Assembly (NCBI GenBank): GCA_900544865.1
Contig: UQXA01000021.1
Span: 1-35,577, forward strand
Origin: an uncultured Collinsella sp.
Lineage (GTDB): Bacteria; Actinomycetota; Coriobacteriia; Coriobacteriales; Coriobacteriaceae
Reading direction: 5' to 3'
Length of the DNA: 35,577 bases
In this document: piece by piece, positions 23,018-32,918 of the stretch
Layout: each line of letters begins with the position of its first letter
Numbering within the stretch: the stretch's first letter is position 1
Position numbers and translations under genes: made by a program
The notes under the pieces: generated by a model
Database searches by the model: none
What the model was told of the DNA's origin: nothing
The model's input: the letters and a program-made list of their open reading frames with translations, nothing else

Positions 23018-24475
23018 TTACGCAGCGAGGCGCTTGAGCACGTCGATGAGCAGCTCGTAGAAGCGCTCGGCAGAAGCGAGCTCCATGCTCTCGTCCGGGG
23101 TGTGGACATCGGAGAGCGTCGGACCCACGGCGATGGCGTCCAGGCCGTGCAGGGCCTCGGCAAACAGGCCGCACTCAAGGCCGGCGTGAATGGACTCGAT
23201 GCGCAGCTCGGAGCCAAAGAGCTCGCGATAGCTCTCGACAAAGATGTCGCGGACCGGCGAATGCTCGGCATAGCTCCAGCCGGGATACTCGAACTCAAAC
23301 TTGGCGTCGAAGCCCAGGACATCGGCAAGCGTCTGCAGGCGGTCCTTGAACTCGTTCTGCAGCGAGGTGATCGAGGAGCGCGGGGACAGCATGATCTTGA
23401 CCTGGTCGTCAGAGGTGGCAACCACACCGATGTTGGAGGAAACCTCGACGGAGCCGTCGGTGGCGACGTTGCGGCGAATCACGCCGTTAGGGGCAAGACG
23501 CAGGGCGCGGATGAGGGCAAGCGCGGACTTCTGGTCCATGGCCTCAACCTCGGCGTCGTCGGCAATCTCGACGGTGCAAGTAAAGCCGGGGTCGAAGACC
23601 TCGAGCTCGGCAGTGACGTCGGCGATGATGCCCTTTGCGATCTGGGCCGCGGCCTCGGCGGCAGCGTGGTCGGCGTAGACCAGAACAGCCTTGCACTCAC
23701 GGTTGATGGCGTTGTCCTTGGTGCCGCCGTTAAAGCTAACGATGGCGGGCTCGCCGGCAACCATCAGGCGGTCGATGATGCGGGCCATGATGAGGTTGCC
23801 GTTGCCGCGCTCCAGGTTGATATCGCTGCCGGAGTGGCCGCCCAGCAGGCCGGAGATGTCGAGCGTGAGGGTGCTACCGGTCTTGTGCTCGCGCGCGATC
23901 GGGCAGGTGTAGGTAACGACGACGCCGCCGGCACAGCTGACGGTGGCAACGCCCTCTTCCTCGGAGTCAAGGTTAATCATGGTGCGGGCGCTAATCTGGG
24001 ACTTGTCGAGCGTCTCGGCGCCGACCAGGCCGGTCTCCTCGTCGGTGGTGAACACGCACTCGAGGGCCGGATGGGCAATCGAATCGTCGTTGAGCACGGT
24101 AAGCATAAGCGCGACGGCGATACCATTGTCGGCGCCCAGAGTGGTGCCGTTAGCGGTGAGGACACCGTCCTTGACGACCAAGTCGATACCGTCGGTCGTA
24201 AAGTCGTGCTCGACGGAACCGAGCTTGTCACACACCATGTCGATGTGACCCTGCAGCATTACGGTCGGGGCATTCTCGGCGCCGGCAGATGCGGGCTTGC
24301 GAATGATGACGTTGTAGACCTCGTCCTGATACACATCGAGACCGCGCTCCTTGGCAAACGCAACCAGGAAATCGCTGATGCCCTTCTCGTTGCCAGACCC
24401 ACGGGGGATCGCGCTGACCTCCTCAAAGAAATGGAACAGCTGGGCGGGCTCGTAGCCGGTAATCTTGTAGTCCAT
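23018..24475 (-). CDS. pepD: Aminoacyl-histidine dipeptidase (M20C family)
   Basis: A 485-residue cytosolic di-zinc dipeptidase that cleaves Xaa-His (carnosine-like) and other dipeptides. It opens like PepD enzymes (FHFFEEVSAIPRGSGNE) and holds the metal motifs GHIDMV (76-81), GADNG (114-118) and TDEETG (144-149). GLLGGHSG marks the lid domain. The start at 24475 has AAGGAGG immediately upstream; the frame extends to 24580 without a ribosome site. It stands alone, between terminators. Confidence 0.94.
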   Translation of the reverse strand: MDYKITGYEPAQLFHFFEEVSAIPRGSGNEKGISDFLVAFAKERGLDVYQDEVYNVIIRKPASAGAENAPTVMLQGHIDMVCDKLGSVEHDFTTDGIDLVVKDGVLTANGTTLGADNGIAVALMLTVLNDDSIAHPALECVFTTDEETGLVGAETLDKSQISARTMINLDSEEEGVATVSCAGGVVVTYTCPIAREHKTGSTLTLDISGLLGGHSGSDINLERGNGNLIMARIIDRLMVAGEPAIVSFNGGTKDNAINRECKAVLVYADHAAAEAAAQIAKGIIADVTAELEVFDPGFTCTVEIADDAEVEAMDQKSALALIRALRLAPNGVIRRNVATDGSVEVSSNIGVVATSDDQVKIMLSPRSSITSLQNEFKDRLQTLADVLGFDAKFEFEYPGWSYAEHSPVRDIFVESYRELFGSELRIESIHAGLECGLFAEALHGLDAIAVGPTLSDVHTPDESMELASAERFYELLIDVLKRLAA

Positions 24476-24632
24476 GGTGCCTCCTTGGCGCAACTGGTTA
24501 GACAGTAAGACATGCGCCTTGTATATTCCCAGACTTTGCGTGCATAAACCAGTCGAAAACGCCGAGCGCCCTCGCATCATCGGCTAACGGTGGACCGTAT
24601 AGCGTAACGGTCACAACTTCCGCAGCTCTACA

Positions 24633-24664
24633 AATCGAGGCGCCCTTTCCGGAGCGCCTCGATT
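24633..24664 (-). terminator. Probable terminator of clpC
   Basis: AATCGAGGCGC (24633-24643) pairs with GCGCCTCGATT (24654-24664), 26 bases past the clpC stop on the minus strand. The following T-run is short (TTTG). Confidence 0.65.
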
Positions 24665-24689
24665 GCGCGTATCAAATTGTCGCCACGCC

Positions 24690-27332
24690 CTACAGCGCGC
24701 CGGAACCGGCTTGCATCATGCCGCCGGGGCCCGAGGTCACGCCGCCGCTCACGGGCGCGGCGTTGCCGGTGTGCGGTACCGCCGGGGCGGTATCGCCACC
24801 AAGCGTGCCCGCCGGACGCGGTGCCGGGATCTCGCCCGTGCCGCGGCTAAAGACAAACTTGCCATCGGCCACGTCGCACAGGACGGTATCGCCCTCGCCC
24901 CACTCGCCAGCCAGCAGTTCCTCGGACAGCGGATCCTCGATGAGCTTTTGGATGGCACGACGCAGCGGACGCGCGCCGTTGGTGAGGTCGGTACCCTCCG
25001 CCACAATCTTGTCGTAGGCCGCATCGGTAAGCTTGATGTTCATGCCGTTTGCGATCAGGCGCTGGCGCAGATCGTCCACCAGCAGGTGCGCAATCTTGGT
25101 CAGGTTCTTGCCCGAGAGCTTCTGGAACACCACGATGTCGTCGATACGGTTGAGCAGCTCGGGGCGGAACAGGCGCTTGAGCTCGCCCATCGCGCGGCCG
25201 CGGATCTCACTCGAGGTGAGGCCCTGCTCGCCGGTGGTGCCAAAGCCAACGCTCGCATCCTGCGCGATCTCGCGGGCGCCCACGTTTGACGTCATGATGA
25301 TCACCGTATTGCGGAAGTCGACCGTCTTGCCCTGGCTATCGGTCAGACGGCCCTCCTCCAACACCTGCAGCAGGATATTGAAGATGTCGGGGTGCGCCTT
25401 CTCGATCTCGTCGAACAGCACGACCGAGTACGGGTGACGGCGAACAGCCTTGGTGAGCTGGCCGCCCTCGTCGTGGCCCACATAGCCCGGGGGGCTACCG
25501 ATGAGCTTGGAGACCTCGAACTCACTGCCAAACTCCGACATATCGAAGCTGATGAGCGCGTCCTTGCTGCCAAAGAGATACTCGGCGAGCGTCTTGGCGA
25601 GCTCGGTTTTGCCCGTGCCGGTGGGGCCCAGGAAGATAAAGCTGCCGCCGGGGCGACGCGGGTCCTTGAGCGGCGAGCGGCTGCGGCGCACGGCCTTGGC
25701 AACGGCCTCGACGGCCTCGTCCTGACCGATGATGCGCGTCTTGAGCACGCTTTCGGCCTGCAGCAGGCGGCGGCTCTCGCTCTCGGTGAGCGAGGACACC
25801 GGCACGCCCGAGGTCACGGACACGATGTCGGCAATCTGGGAGACATCGATGGTGAGCGGGCTGGCGTCGAGCTCGGCCGTCCAGGCAGCCTTGGCCTCGG
25901 CGAGCTCAATCTCGGCAGCCTTTTGCTGCTCGGTGATCTCGGCGGCCTTGTTCATGTCGTCGCTCTCGGTGGCCTCCTGCGCGGCGGCCTTAAGCTCCTC
26001 CACGCGATGCTCGGCCTCGCGCACCGGCTCGGGCGCGCGGTTGGCGGCGATGCGGGCGCGGGCGCCGGCCTCGTCAATGAGGTCGATGGCCTTATCGGGC
26101 AGGAAGCGATCCTGGATGTAGCGGTCGGAGAGGTTCGCGGCGGCCTCGATAGCACCCTGCGTATAGCGCACATGGTGGTGCTCCTCGTAGCGCGGCTTGA
26201 GCGCGGTCAGGATCTTGACCGTGTCCTCGACGCTCGGCTCCTCGACATCGATGGTCTGGAAGCGACGCTCGAAGGCCGGGTCCTTGGTGAGGTACTTGCG
26301 GAATTCCTCGGCCGTGGTGGCGCCGATAATCTGGAAGGCACCGCGCGCGAGCACGGGCTTGAGCATGGAGCTCGCGTCGATGGAGCCCTCGGCAGAGCCG
26401 GCACCGATGATGGTGTGCATCTCGTCAATAAACAGGATGACGTCGTCAGCTTCGGTGGCCTCCTGGATCACGTTCTTGAGGCGCTCCTCAAACTCACCGC
26501 GATACTTGGCGCCCGCAACGAGGCCCGGCAGGTCGAGCGTCCAGATGTTCTGGTTCATAAGGTTCTCGGGCACGTTGCCAGCTGCAATCTGCTGAGCCAG
26601 ACCCTCGACGATGGCCGTCTTGCCCACGCCGGGGTCGCCCAAGATAAGCGGATTGTTCTTGGTGCGACGCGAAAGGATCTCCATCATACGCTGGACTTCC
26701 TTTTCGCGACCAATTACAGGGTCGAGCTCGCCGTCGCGCGCCTTCTGCGTAAGGTTGGTGGCGAACTGCTTAAGCGTATCGGTGCCGCTCCCCTTTTGCT
26801 GCGACGCGTCCGAGCCGCTAAAGAACGGCAGGCCCGCACCGGGACGCCCGGCACCGGCGCCGGCGAGCGGACGCTTCTTGTCCTGGTCCTTGGCGGTAAG
26901 TTTCTCGATAGCCTTTTTGATGGAGGCGGACGACACACCCAGGCGCATGAGGATGTCCATGGCCATGCCGTTACCCTCTTCGACGATGCCAATCAGCAAG
27001 TGCTCGGTCGACACGTAGGTCTGGTTGTTCTCACGTGCCACGCGGAAGGAGCGCTCCATCACGCTAATGACGAGCGGCGTAAAGGCAAGCTTGGCAGCCT
27101 CGGTCTCCTCGCTGGGCTCGGGAACCGTGGTCTGGACCTCCTTGAGGGTGTCCATGATGTCGTCGTAGGAGATATCAAGCGAGCGCAGCGCCTCGGCAGC
27201 GATGCCCTCGTCCTCCTTGGCGAGTGCGAGCAGCAGGTGCTCGGTGCCCACCTTATTTGAGTGCAGATCGAGCGCCTCCTGTTTGGCCATCGACATGACC
27301 TTGCGCGCTCGATCGGTAAATCTATCTAACAT
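24690..27332 (-). CDS. clpC: ATP-dependent Clp protease ATP-binding subunit ClpC
   Basis: An 880-residue AAA+ unfoldase that feeds proteins to ClpP. It has two N-terminal Clp repeats (about 1-145, beginning MLDRFTDRARKVMSMAKQEA). AAA1 has Walker A GDPGVGKT (232-239) and Walker B ILFIDE (299-304). The middle domain is a coiled coil (EAEHRVEELKAAAQEATESD). AAA2 has Walker A GPTGTGKT (569-576), Walker B VVLFDEIEK and the sensor NRIDDIV. A Gly/Pro/Ala-rich tail of about 45 residues follows, of unknown use. The start at 27332 has AAGGAAA upstream. The usual Firmicute neighbours ctsR and mcsAB are absent, as in other actinobacteria. Confidence 0.97.
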   Translation of the reverse strand: MLDRFTDRARKVMSMAKQEALDLHSNKVGTEHLLLALAKEDEGIAAEALRSLDISYDDIMDTLKEVQTTVPEPSEETEAAKLAFTPLVISVMERSFRVARENNQTYVSTEHLLIGIVEEGNGMAMDILMRLGVSSASIKKAIEKLTAKDQDKKRPLAGAGAGRPGAGLPFFSGSDASQQKGSGTDTLKQFATNLTQKARDGELDPVIGREKEVQRMMEILSRRTKNNPLILGDPGVGKTAIVEGLAQQIAAGNVPENLMNQNIWTLDLPGLVAGAKYRGEFEERLKNVIQEATEADDVILFIDEMHTIIGAGSAEGSIDASSMLKPVLARGAFQIIGATTAEEFRKYLTKDPAFERRFQTIDVEEPSVEDTVKILTALKPRYEEHHHVRYTQGAIEAAANLSDRYIQDRFLPDKAIDLIDEAGARARIAANRAPEPVREAEHRVEELKAAAQEATESDDMNKAAEITEQQKAAEIELAEAKAAWTAELDASPLTIDVSQIADIVSVTSGVPVSSLTESESRRLLQAESVLKTRIIGQDEAVEAVAKAVRRSRSPLKDPRRPGGSFIFLGPTGTGKTELAKTLAEYLFGSKDALISFDMSEFGSEFEVSKLIGSPPGYVGHDEGGQLTKAVRRHPYSVVLFDEIEKAHPDIFNILLQVLEEGRLTDSQGKTVDFRNTVIIMTSNVGAREIAQDASVGFGTTGEQGLTSSEIRGRAMGELKRLFRPELLNRIDDIVVFQKLSGKNLTKIAHLLVDDLRQRLIANGMNIKLTDAAYDKIVAEGTDLTNGARPLRRAIQKLIEDPLSEELLAGEWGEGDTVLCDVADGKFVFSRGTGEIPAPRPAGTLGGDTAPAVPHTGNAAPVSGGVTSGPGGMMQAGSGAL

Positions 27333-27471
27333 GCTCGTTTCCTTACATGAGTTCATCGAAATCAAAACGCCCGCCCGTCGGCGGCGCTTTTGTCTCTTTA
27401 CCCACAGGTTGTCTATGTTAACAGCTGGAGGAATATCTATAAACCCGGCTCACATGAATGCAGGTTATGAC

Positions 27472-27499
27472 CGCATCGCGGGACTCACCGCGCGATGCG
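27472..27499 (-). other. Hairpin after the TetR gene
   Basis: CGCATCGCG (27472-27480) pairs with CGCGATGCG (27491-27499). It lies 25 bases past the TetR stop on the minus strand but has no T-run, so it is only a weak terminator candidate. The remaining 140 bases before clpC hold its unassigned promoter. Confidence 0.35.
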
Positions 27500-27524
27500 C
27501 GACAGGCGCCCCGCAAGAGAAACC

Positions 27525-28214
27525 CTAGGCGTCTTTCACCACGTCGGGACTCGTCGCACGCGATGCGCGATAGGCATCGGCCTCCTTGGAGACGCGTTCG
27601 AGCAGCTCGGATGTATCGACGCCCTCGACTTGCGCGACCGTTTCCACCGTCTGCATGGCGACCGCCCTCAGGTACGCGCACGCGCTGTCCCCCGGCTGCT
27701 CGAGGTCTATCTCCTCGCCGCCCTCCCGGGCAAAGCCGACCGCCATCACAAAGCCCATGATGCCCGAGACCAGAAAGCCCACCGCAAAGCTCGAATCTGC
27801 CTTGAGCTCTTCTCCGTCGGGGTGGACGATCTCTCTCACGCGGTCGATGATGATCGTATGGATGCCCTGCACGACCTGCTCGGTGGCACCCGCCCTCATG
27901 GTGATGACGATGCGCCGCAGCAGGCAGCGGACGTCGCGCCGGTCGAACGCCGAAAGGTCGCCCTCGCTCGAAAAATGCCAGAGGGCATCGGTGATGAGCT
28001 CGTTATCCTGCAGCAGCTGGGCTATGGCGATGGCGACGAGTTCATCGAAATCGTGAAAATAGTAGTAAAACGTTCCGCGATTGCACTGGGCGGCGCGGGT
28101 CACCTCGCCAACCGACAGCTCGAAGATGCTGTTGTTCTCGATGAGCTCCCAAAACGCCTCGATGATACGGGTGCGTGCATCGGGCGCATCGGCGTCCTTA
28201 CGCGGTCTCGCCAT
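27525..28214 (-). CDS. TetR-family transcriptional regulator
   Basis: A 229-residue repressor-type protein. The N-terminal TetR HTH is clear (ARTRIIEAFWELIENNSIFELSVGEVTRAAQC then NRGTFYYYFHDFDELVA, with the usual FYYYF). The C-terminal ligand domain has several hydrophobic helices (FAVGFLVSGIMGFVMAVGFA) suited to bind a hydrophobic or acyl ligand. The start ATG 28214 overlaps the 3' end of the large activase gene by 17 bases, so the two are one operon. A perfect palindrome upstream of that gene (32687-32707) is its likely operator, giving an autoregulated unit. The ligand is unknown. Confidence 0.9.
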   Translation of the reverse strand: MARPRKDADAPDARTRIIEAFWELIENNSIFELSVGEVTRAAQCNRGTFYYYFHDFDELVAIAIAQLLQDNELITDALWHFSSEGDLSAFDRRDVRCLLRRIVITMRAGATEQVVQGIHTIIIDRVREIVHPDGEELKADSSFAVGFLVSGIMGFVMAVGFAREGGEEIDLEQPGDSACAYLRAVAMQTVETVAQVEGVDTSELLERVSKEADAYRASRATSPDVVKDA

Positions 28215-31200
28215 GCGCCTCACCGCACCCCTGCGCCTTGGCGTTCATGATGAGCATCTGAAGACGGTTCTCCACGTTGGCGAAGCTCACGTCGGGATCG
28301 TAGTCGAGCGGCAGGAACTGCGCCGTGGGATACTGCTCCTTGAGCGCATGGATGAGCCCGCGCCCCACGACATGGTTGGGCAGACACCCGAACGGCTGCA
28401 GGATCACGAAGTTGCGGCAGCCGCGCTTGGCGTGCTCGAGAATCTCCGCCGGAATCAGCACGCCCTCGCCCGCATCGAACGTATGGTGCAGGATCTTATC
28501 GCTCGCGCGCACGAGCTCGGGCATGCGCGTCGGCGGCTCGTAGAGCGGGCTCGCCGCGCCCAGGCGGTCGCAACGGTCGTGCGCGAGCTCGAACAGGTTG
28601 TCCGCCGTGGCGTACCAGGCCTTTTCGGGCAGCGACAGGTCGACGTGGAACTCGCGCGACTGCGCATGCTTGTAGAAATAGGTCTTGCGGATCACGTCGG
28701 TCATGCGCGCCTCGATGACCTCGAGCCCGTTGTCCTCGAGGTAGCGCTCGATCTCGTGGTTGGCGCCGAGATGGAAATTGAGCAGGTACTCGCCCACGAT
28801 GAGAACGGTCGGATGCGGGTTCGAGCGGTCGTACGGAACGGCGTCCATGATCGCAAGCGCGCGTTTGAAGCCCGTCGCCTGGCCTCTCAGCCCGGAGCGC
28901 TCCATGCCCTCGATAACCTCATCGAGCGCGCGGTCGAACGCAGCGTCCGCCGCGCCCTTCTCGAGCTCGTAGGGACGGATGCGCCTAAGCATGGCCTCGA
29001 GGGCATCGATCATGGGAAGACCGTAGGCGATCTGGATGCTCGGGCCAAGGCCGAGCTTGAAGCCCGGATGCGCATTGTGGGCATCGACGTCGTCGTTGGT
29101 GAGCACCGGGACATAGTCGTATCCCGCGTCGTCGAGCGCGCGGCGCAGCAGGGGCATGTAGTGCGTCAGGCGGCAGTCGCCGATATACTTGCCAGTCACC
29201 ACGGCGACGTCGTGCGGGTCGTACTTACCGCTCTCGAGTGCCGCGAGCGCCTCGCCGATCACGATTTGCGCGGGGAAGCAGATGTCGTTGTGCACATAGC
29301 GTTTGCCCAGGCGGATGGCATCCTCGCGCCCGATATCAAGGGCCTCGGCGCGCACGCCCTGATTGCGCATCGCCGCGGTCATGAGCCTGCAGAACGCATG
29401 GGAGGTGTTGGGGACCAGCGCGATCTTGTCGTGCCGGTCGCGCTTGGTGTACTTGACCTTATACGGGTCGTCGAGCGGATGGACCGCGTGCACCCGGGCG
29501 CCCTCGGCACGCTCCTCCGCGCGACGACGGTTGACCGACTCGATAAACGAACGCACGCGAATGCCCATGGGACCGGCGACGTCGCTCTCATCGAGCTTGA
29601 TCATCATCGGAACCTTGGAGCCCATCTCGCCCATCATGCGCGCGATCTCGTCGGTGAGATACGCATCGTGGCCGCAGCCGAAGCTGCCCATCTGCACGAG
29701 CTCGAGCTCGGGCGTCGATGCGACGATGACCGCGCACGACAGCATGCGCGCATGGTAGTTGTTCACGATGTCGATGCGGCTGTTGGAAAGATCGACGTTG
29801 CAGACCCCCGGCACCGCATCGGGCGTCAGCACGGGGATGCCGCGCTCAGAGAAGAGCTTGGGCAGCCCGTGGTTGACCAGCGGGTCGTTGTGGTACGGGC
29901 GCGAAGCGATCACCACCGCGTAGCCGCCGTCCTCGTGCACGTTCTCGAGCACCTGCCTGCCGCGCAGCTGCAGCTGGTTCTCAAACGTCTCCTGCGCGCG
30001 GTCCGCCTGCTCGGTCGCCTTGGCAACCAGGTCGGCATCGATATCGAAGGTCTCCTTGCACCACGCCTTGAGCTGGCGGTTTCGGTCGCCCTCGTCGTAC
30101 CAGTGGAACAGCGGCGTATCGAACGGAACGCCGAAACGCTCCTCCGGGTTATCGGAATTGCGCATCACGTAGGGGTATCCCTTTACGACGGCGCACATCC
30201 ACTCGCTGGTAGAGGCGGTGTTTTCGGTGGGCACCGTCGTGATGATGGGCATGAAGATGCGGTCGACGCCGGCGTCGACGAGATTGCGGATGTGCCCGTG
30301 GACGAGCTTGGCCGGGAAGCACACGGTGTCGGATGTGACGTGCGCCAGACCGCGCTCGTACATCGCCTTGGTGCTGCGTCCCGAGACGCGCACCTTAAAG
30401 CCGAGCGTGCTGAAGAACGTCGACCAGAACGGCATGGTGTCCCAGAACTCGAGCACACGGGGAATGCCGATCGTGACATCGCGCCCCCCGCTGACGGGAA
30501 CCGTGGGGTACGACTCGAACAGCAGCTTCTCGCGGTCGACAAAGAGATTGGGGGCAGCCGCGGTCCGGTCGCGCCCCGTGCCGGGTGCCTGTGCCTCGCA
30601 AGCACCCTGCGGACGCAGCTCCTCCGCCGCGGGAACCTCGCGCACGAGCTCATCCCATGAGATGGCGCCGCCGCGCGGGCAGCGATTGCCCGTGACGTAA
30701 AGCGAGCCGTCGCCAAATGCCACGACCGCGCGCTGGCAGCGGTTGTTGCACCGACGGCAGGTAACGCCGCCGAACTCGCGATGCTCGAAGCGCTCCACGG
30801 CATCGAGCCCGATAAACGACGTGCCGGCGTCGCCCTTGCGGCATTCCTCGCGCGCGAGCAGGGCGATACCGATAGCGCCCATCAGCCCCGGGTGGGGCGC
30901 ACGCGTGACGGGTTTGCCCAGATACTGCTCGAATGCGCGCAGCACCGCGTCGTTTCGGAACGTGCCGCCCTGGACGACGACTTTGTCGCCCAGACGGTTG
31001 AGATTTGAAACGCGAATGACCTTGGTGAACACGTTCTCGATAATCGAACGGCAGAGACCGGCCATGATGTCGCCCGGACCCTTACCGCGCCGCTGCTCGG
31101 AAACGACGCTGCTGTTCATGAACACCGTGCAGCGGCTGCCGAGAACGGCGGGGGCTTTGGACGAAAATGCCTCGGTCGCGATATCCTCAACGGCTATTCC

Positions 31201-32637
31201 GAGGTTTTTGGCAAAACCCTCGAGGAACGAGCCGCAGCCCGCAGAGCACGCCTCGTTGACGACGATATCGGTCAGCACGCCGTGGTTGAGCCAGATGGCC
31301 TTCATATCCTGTCCGCCGATGTCGAGCACGAAGGTCGCATCGGGAACGCATGCGCACGCGGCGCGGGCGTGCGCGACCGTCTCGACCGTATGGTAGTCGG
31401 CGTGGAACGCGCGCGCGAAAAGCTCCTCGCCGTATCCCGTGGTGCCCACGGCATCGATCGCAAGCGTGACTCCCGCTGTCTCCCAGCGGTTCTTCAAGCT
31501 GACAAGACCCTGTTGGGCGACGTCGAGCGGTCTGCCGTTATTAGACGCGTAGAACGAATCGACAAGCTCACCCGCCTCATCGACCAGGGCGAACTTGGTC
31601 GTCGTGCTCCCCGAATCGATACCGAGCGCCACACGCACCGTCTCTCCGGGCGCATACGCATCCGGACCCTTTGCCGGCGTCTCTTTGCCATGGCGTGCCG
31701 TAAAATCCGCCTGCTCGGCAGGTGTGGCAAAAAAGGGCTGGGCAAGACGTCCCTCCCCGCTTGCGGGCGCGACCGTCTCGAGCTTATCCAGCCGGACAAA
31801 AGCGTCGGGAAGGTCGATCGGTTGGGACGATGCGAACATGTCGGTCAGCGACAGGGCGGCACCGCGCGCGACCATGATCTGCGGATCGCGCGGGACGATA
31901 ACCTGATCGTCCGATAGATTCAGTTGCTCCCGGAACACGCGGACCAGCGTGGGGTTGTAGGCGAGCGTACCGCCCTCGAAGATTACCGGCGGCTCGATGT
32001 CGATACCCTGGGCCAGACCGCCGATCGTTTGGCGGGCGACCGCGTGAAGCGCCGAAAGCGCCAGGTCGGTGGTAGGAATGCCCTCGTTGAGCAGCGGCTG
32101 GATATCGGTCTTTGCGTACACGCCGCAGCGGCCCGAGACCTCGTGGACGGTCGTTCCCCAGCTTGCGAGCTGCTCGAACTCGCCCGATTCGGTGCCGACC
32201 CCCATGAGCTTTGCCATCTCGTCGATAAATGCACCGGTACCGCCTGCGCACGAGCCGTTCATGCGCATGTCGGCAACCTCGATGTCTCCCTTATCGTTGG
32301 TGCGGAAGAAGATCATCTTGGCGTCTTGGCCGCCCAGCTCGATGGCGCAGCGCGTCTGCGGATAGAACCTGCTGATCGCGAGCGCGTTGGCGACCACCTC
32401 CTGAACGTACGAGGCGCCCAGCGCGGTCGCGATATCGCGCGCACCCGAGCCGGTCACCGCAACGCGCAGCGACTCATGGGGAAAGCGCTCGGCGAGCTCG
32501 CCGAGCATGGCGCGCACGCTCGCTGTCTGACACGCCCCGTGGCGGCGATATCCCCACCACGCCTCGGTCATATCCTCGTGCATCGCGTAAACTTTGGTCG
32601 TCGTCGACCCTACGTCCAGTCCTACTAGCAACGCCAT
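28198..32637 (-). CDS. Large 2-hydroxyacyl-CoA dehydratase activase-like protein (double ASKHA, DUF2229, HgdB/C-like C-terminus)
   Basis: A 1479-residue anaerobic-type protein. Two BadF/HgdC ASKHA ATPase domains stand in tandem: residues 1-290 (GLDVGSTTTKVYAM) and 335-600 (GIDSGSTTTKFALV). Each has the cysteine pair that in HgdC ligates a bridging [4Fe-4S] cluster: Cys130/Cys171 and Cys464/Cys503. A cysteine cluster CRRCNNRC (627-634) and RCP (652-654) follows. Then DUF2229 runs from about 722 (IGIPRVLEFWDTMPFWSTFF), and the C-terminal third resembles the dehydratase component family. HgdC uses ATP to inject an electron into its dehydratase. Here activator and dehydratase-like parts are one chain, and no separate dehydratase genes lie nearby, so substrate and reaction are unknown. 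GGAG precedes ATG 32637. Confidence 0.9.
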   Translation of the reverse strand: MALLVGLDVGSTTTKVYAMHEDMTEAWWGYRRHGACQTASVRAMLGELAERFPHESLRVAVTGSGARDIATALGASYVQEVVANALAISRFYPQTRCAIELGGQDAKMIFFRTNDKGDIEVADMRMNGSCAGGTGAFIDEMAKLMGVGTESGEFEQLASWGTTVHEVSGRCGVYAKTDIQPLLNEGIPTTDLALSALHAVARQTIGGLAQGIDIEPPVIFEGGTLAYNPTLVRVFREQLNLSDDQVIVPRDPQIMVARGAALSLTDMFASSQPIDLPDAFVRLDKLETVAPASGEGRLAQPFFATPAEQADFTARHGKETPAKGPDAYAPGETVRVALGIDSGSTTTKFALVDEAGELVDSFYASNNGRPLDVAQQGLVSLKNRWETAGVTLAIDAVGTTGYGEELFARAFHADYHTVETVAHARAACACVPDATFVLDIGGQDMKAIWLNHGVLTDIVVNEACSAGCGSFLEGFAKNLGIAVEDIATEAFSSKAPAVLGSRCTVFMNSSVVSEQRRGKGPGDIMAGLCRSIIENVFTKVIRVSNLNRLGDKVVVQGGTFRNDAVLRAFEQYLGKPVTRAPHPGLMGAIGIALLAREECRKGDAGTSFIGLDAVERFEHREFGGVTCRRCNNRCQRAVVAFGDGSLYVTGNRCPRGGAISWDELVREVPAAEELRPQGACEAQAPGTGRDRTAAAPNLFVDREKLLFESYPTVPVSGGRDVTIGIPRVLEFWDTMPFWSTFFSTLGFKVRVSGRSTKAMYERGLAHVTSDTVCFPAKLVHGHIRNLVDAGVDRIFMPIITTVPTENTASTSEWMCAVVKGYPYVMRNSDNPEERFGVPFDTPLFHWYDEGDRNRQLKAWCKETFDIDADLVAKATEQADRAQETFENQLQLRGRQVLENVHEDGGYAVVIASRPYHNDPLVNHGLPKLFSERGIPVLTPDAVPGVCNVDLSNSRIDIVNNYHARMLSCAVIVASTPELELVQMGSFGCGHDAYLTDEIARMMGEMGSKVPMMIKLDESDVAGPMGIRVRSFIESVNRRRAEERAEGARVHAVHPLDDPYKVKYTKRDRHDKIALVPNTSHAFCRLMTAAMRNQGVRAEALDIGREDAIRLGKRYVHNDICFPAQIVIGEALAALESGKYDPHDVAVVTGKYIGDCRLTHYMPLLRRALDDAGYDYVPVLTNDDVDAHNAHPGFKLGLGPSIQIAYGLPMIDALEAMLRRIRPYELEKGAADAAFDRALDEVIEGMERSGLRGQATGFKRALAIMDAVPYDRSNPHPTVLIVGEYLLNFHLGANHEIERYLEDNGLEVIEARMTDVIRKTYFYKHAQSREFHVDLSLPEKAWYATADNLFELAHDRCDRLGAASPLYEPPTRMPELVRASDKILHHTFDAGEGVLIPAEILEHAKRGCRNFVILQPFGCLPNHVVGRGLIHALKEQYPTAQFLPLDYDPDVSFANVENRLQMLIMNAKAQGCGEAHGETA

Positions 32638-32686
32638 AATGCTCCGTCTCTCGCATTTTTCCTGCTAGAGATTTACCACTCTACGT

Positions 32687-32707
32687 AATACAACAGACTG
32701 TTGTATT
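32687..32707. promoter_or_regulatory. Perfect 21-bp palindrome, likely TetR operator
   Basis: AATACAACAG (32687-32696), a central A, and CTGTTGTATT (32698-32707), about 50-70 bases upstream of the activase start. Size and symmetry fit a TetR dimer site. Confidence 0.75.
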
Positions 32708-32716
32708 TAAACTCCG

Positions 32717-32752
32717 TATAAAAAGCGGCTGCCGAAACGCTTCAGCAGCCGC
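32717..32752 (-). terminator. Intrinsic terminator of the DUF2798-like gene
   Basis: GCGGCTGC (32725-32732) pairs with GCAGCCGC (32745-32752), with TTTTTATA after it on the minus strand. It isolates the activase operon from the membrane-protein gene. Between it and that gene, CGCTTAGGG (32865-32873) and CCCTAAGCG (32908-32916) form a further inverted repeat. Confidence 0.8.
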
Positions 32753-32918
32753 CGAATGCACCAACAGATTGTTCTGCGCGCTAGCACGTCGGGCAACGGA
32801 GCAGCACGGGCCCTCCGGTCATGCGCACCGCTCACGCCCGCGATGTCGCCGAGAGAGCTATCCACGCTTAGGGCTCCAACCAAGCAAGTCGCCCGCGCTC
32901 AGCAGATCCCTAAGCGAG

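Noticed and set aside
25392..30660. Very long open frames on the plus strand opposite clpC and the activase (622 and 859 codons)
   Set aside because: They are antisense shadows of GC-rich coding sequence: no ribosome sites, low-complexity His/Arg/Leu-rich translations and no recognisable domains. The same applies to 3966-5417 and 6582-7826.
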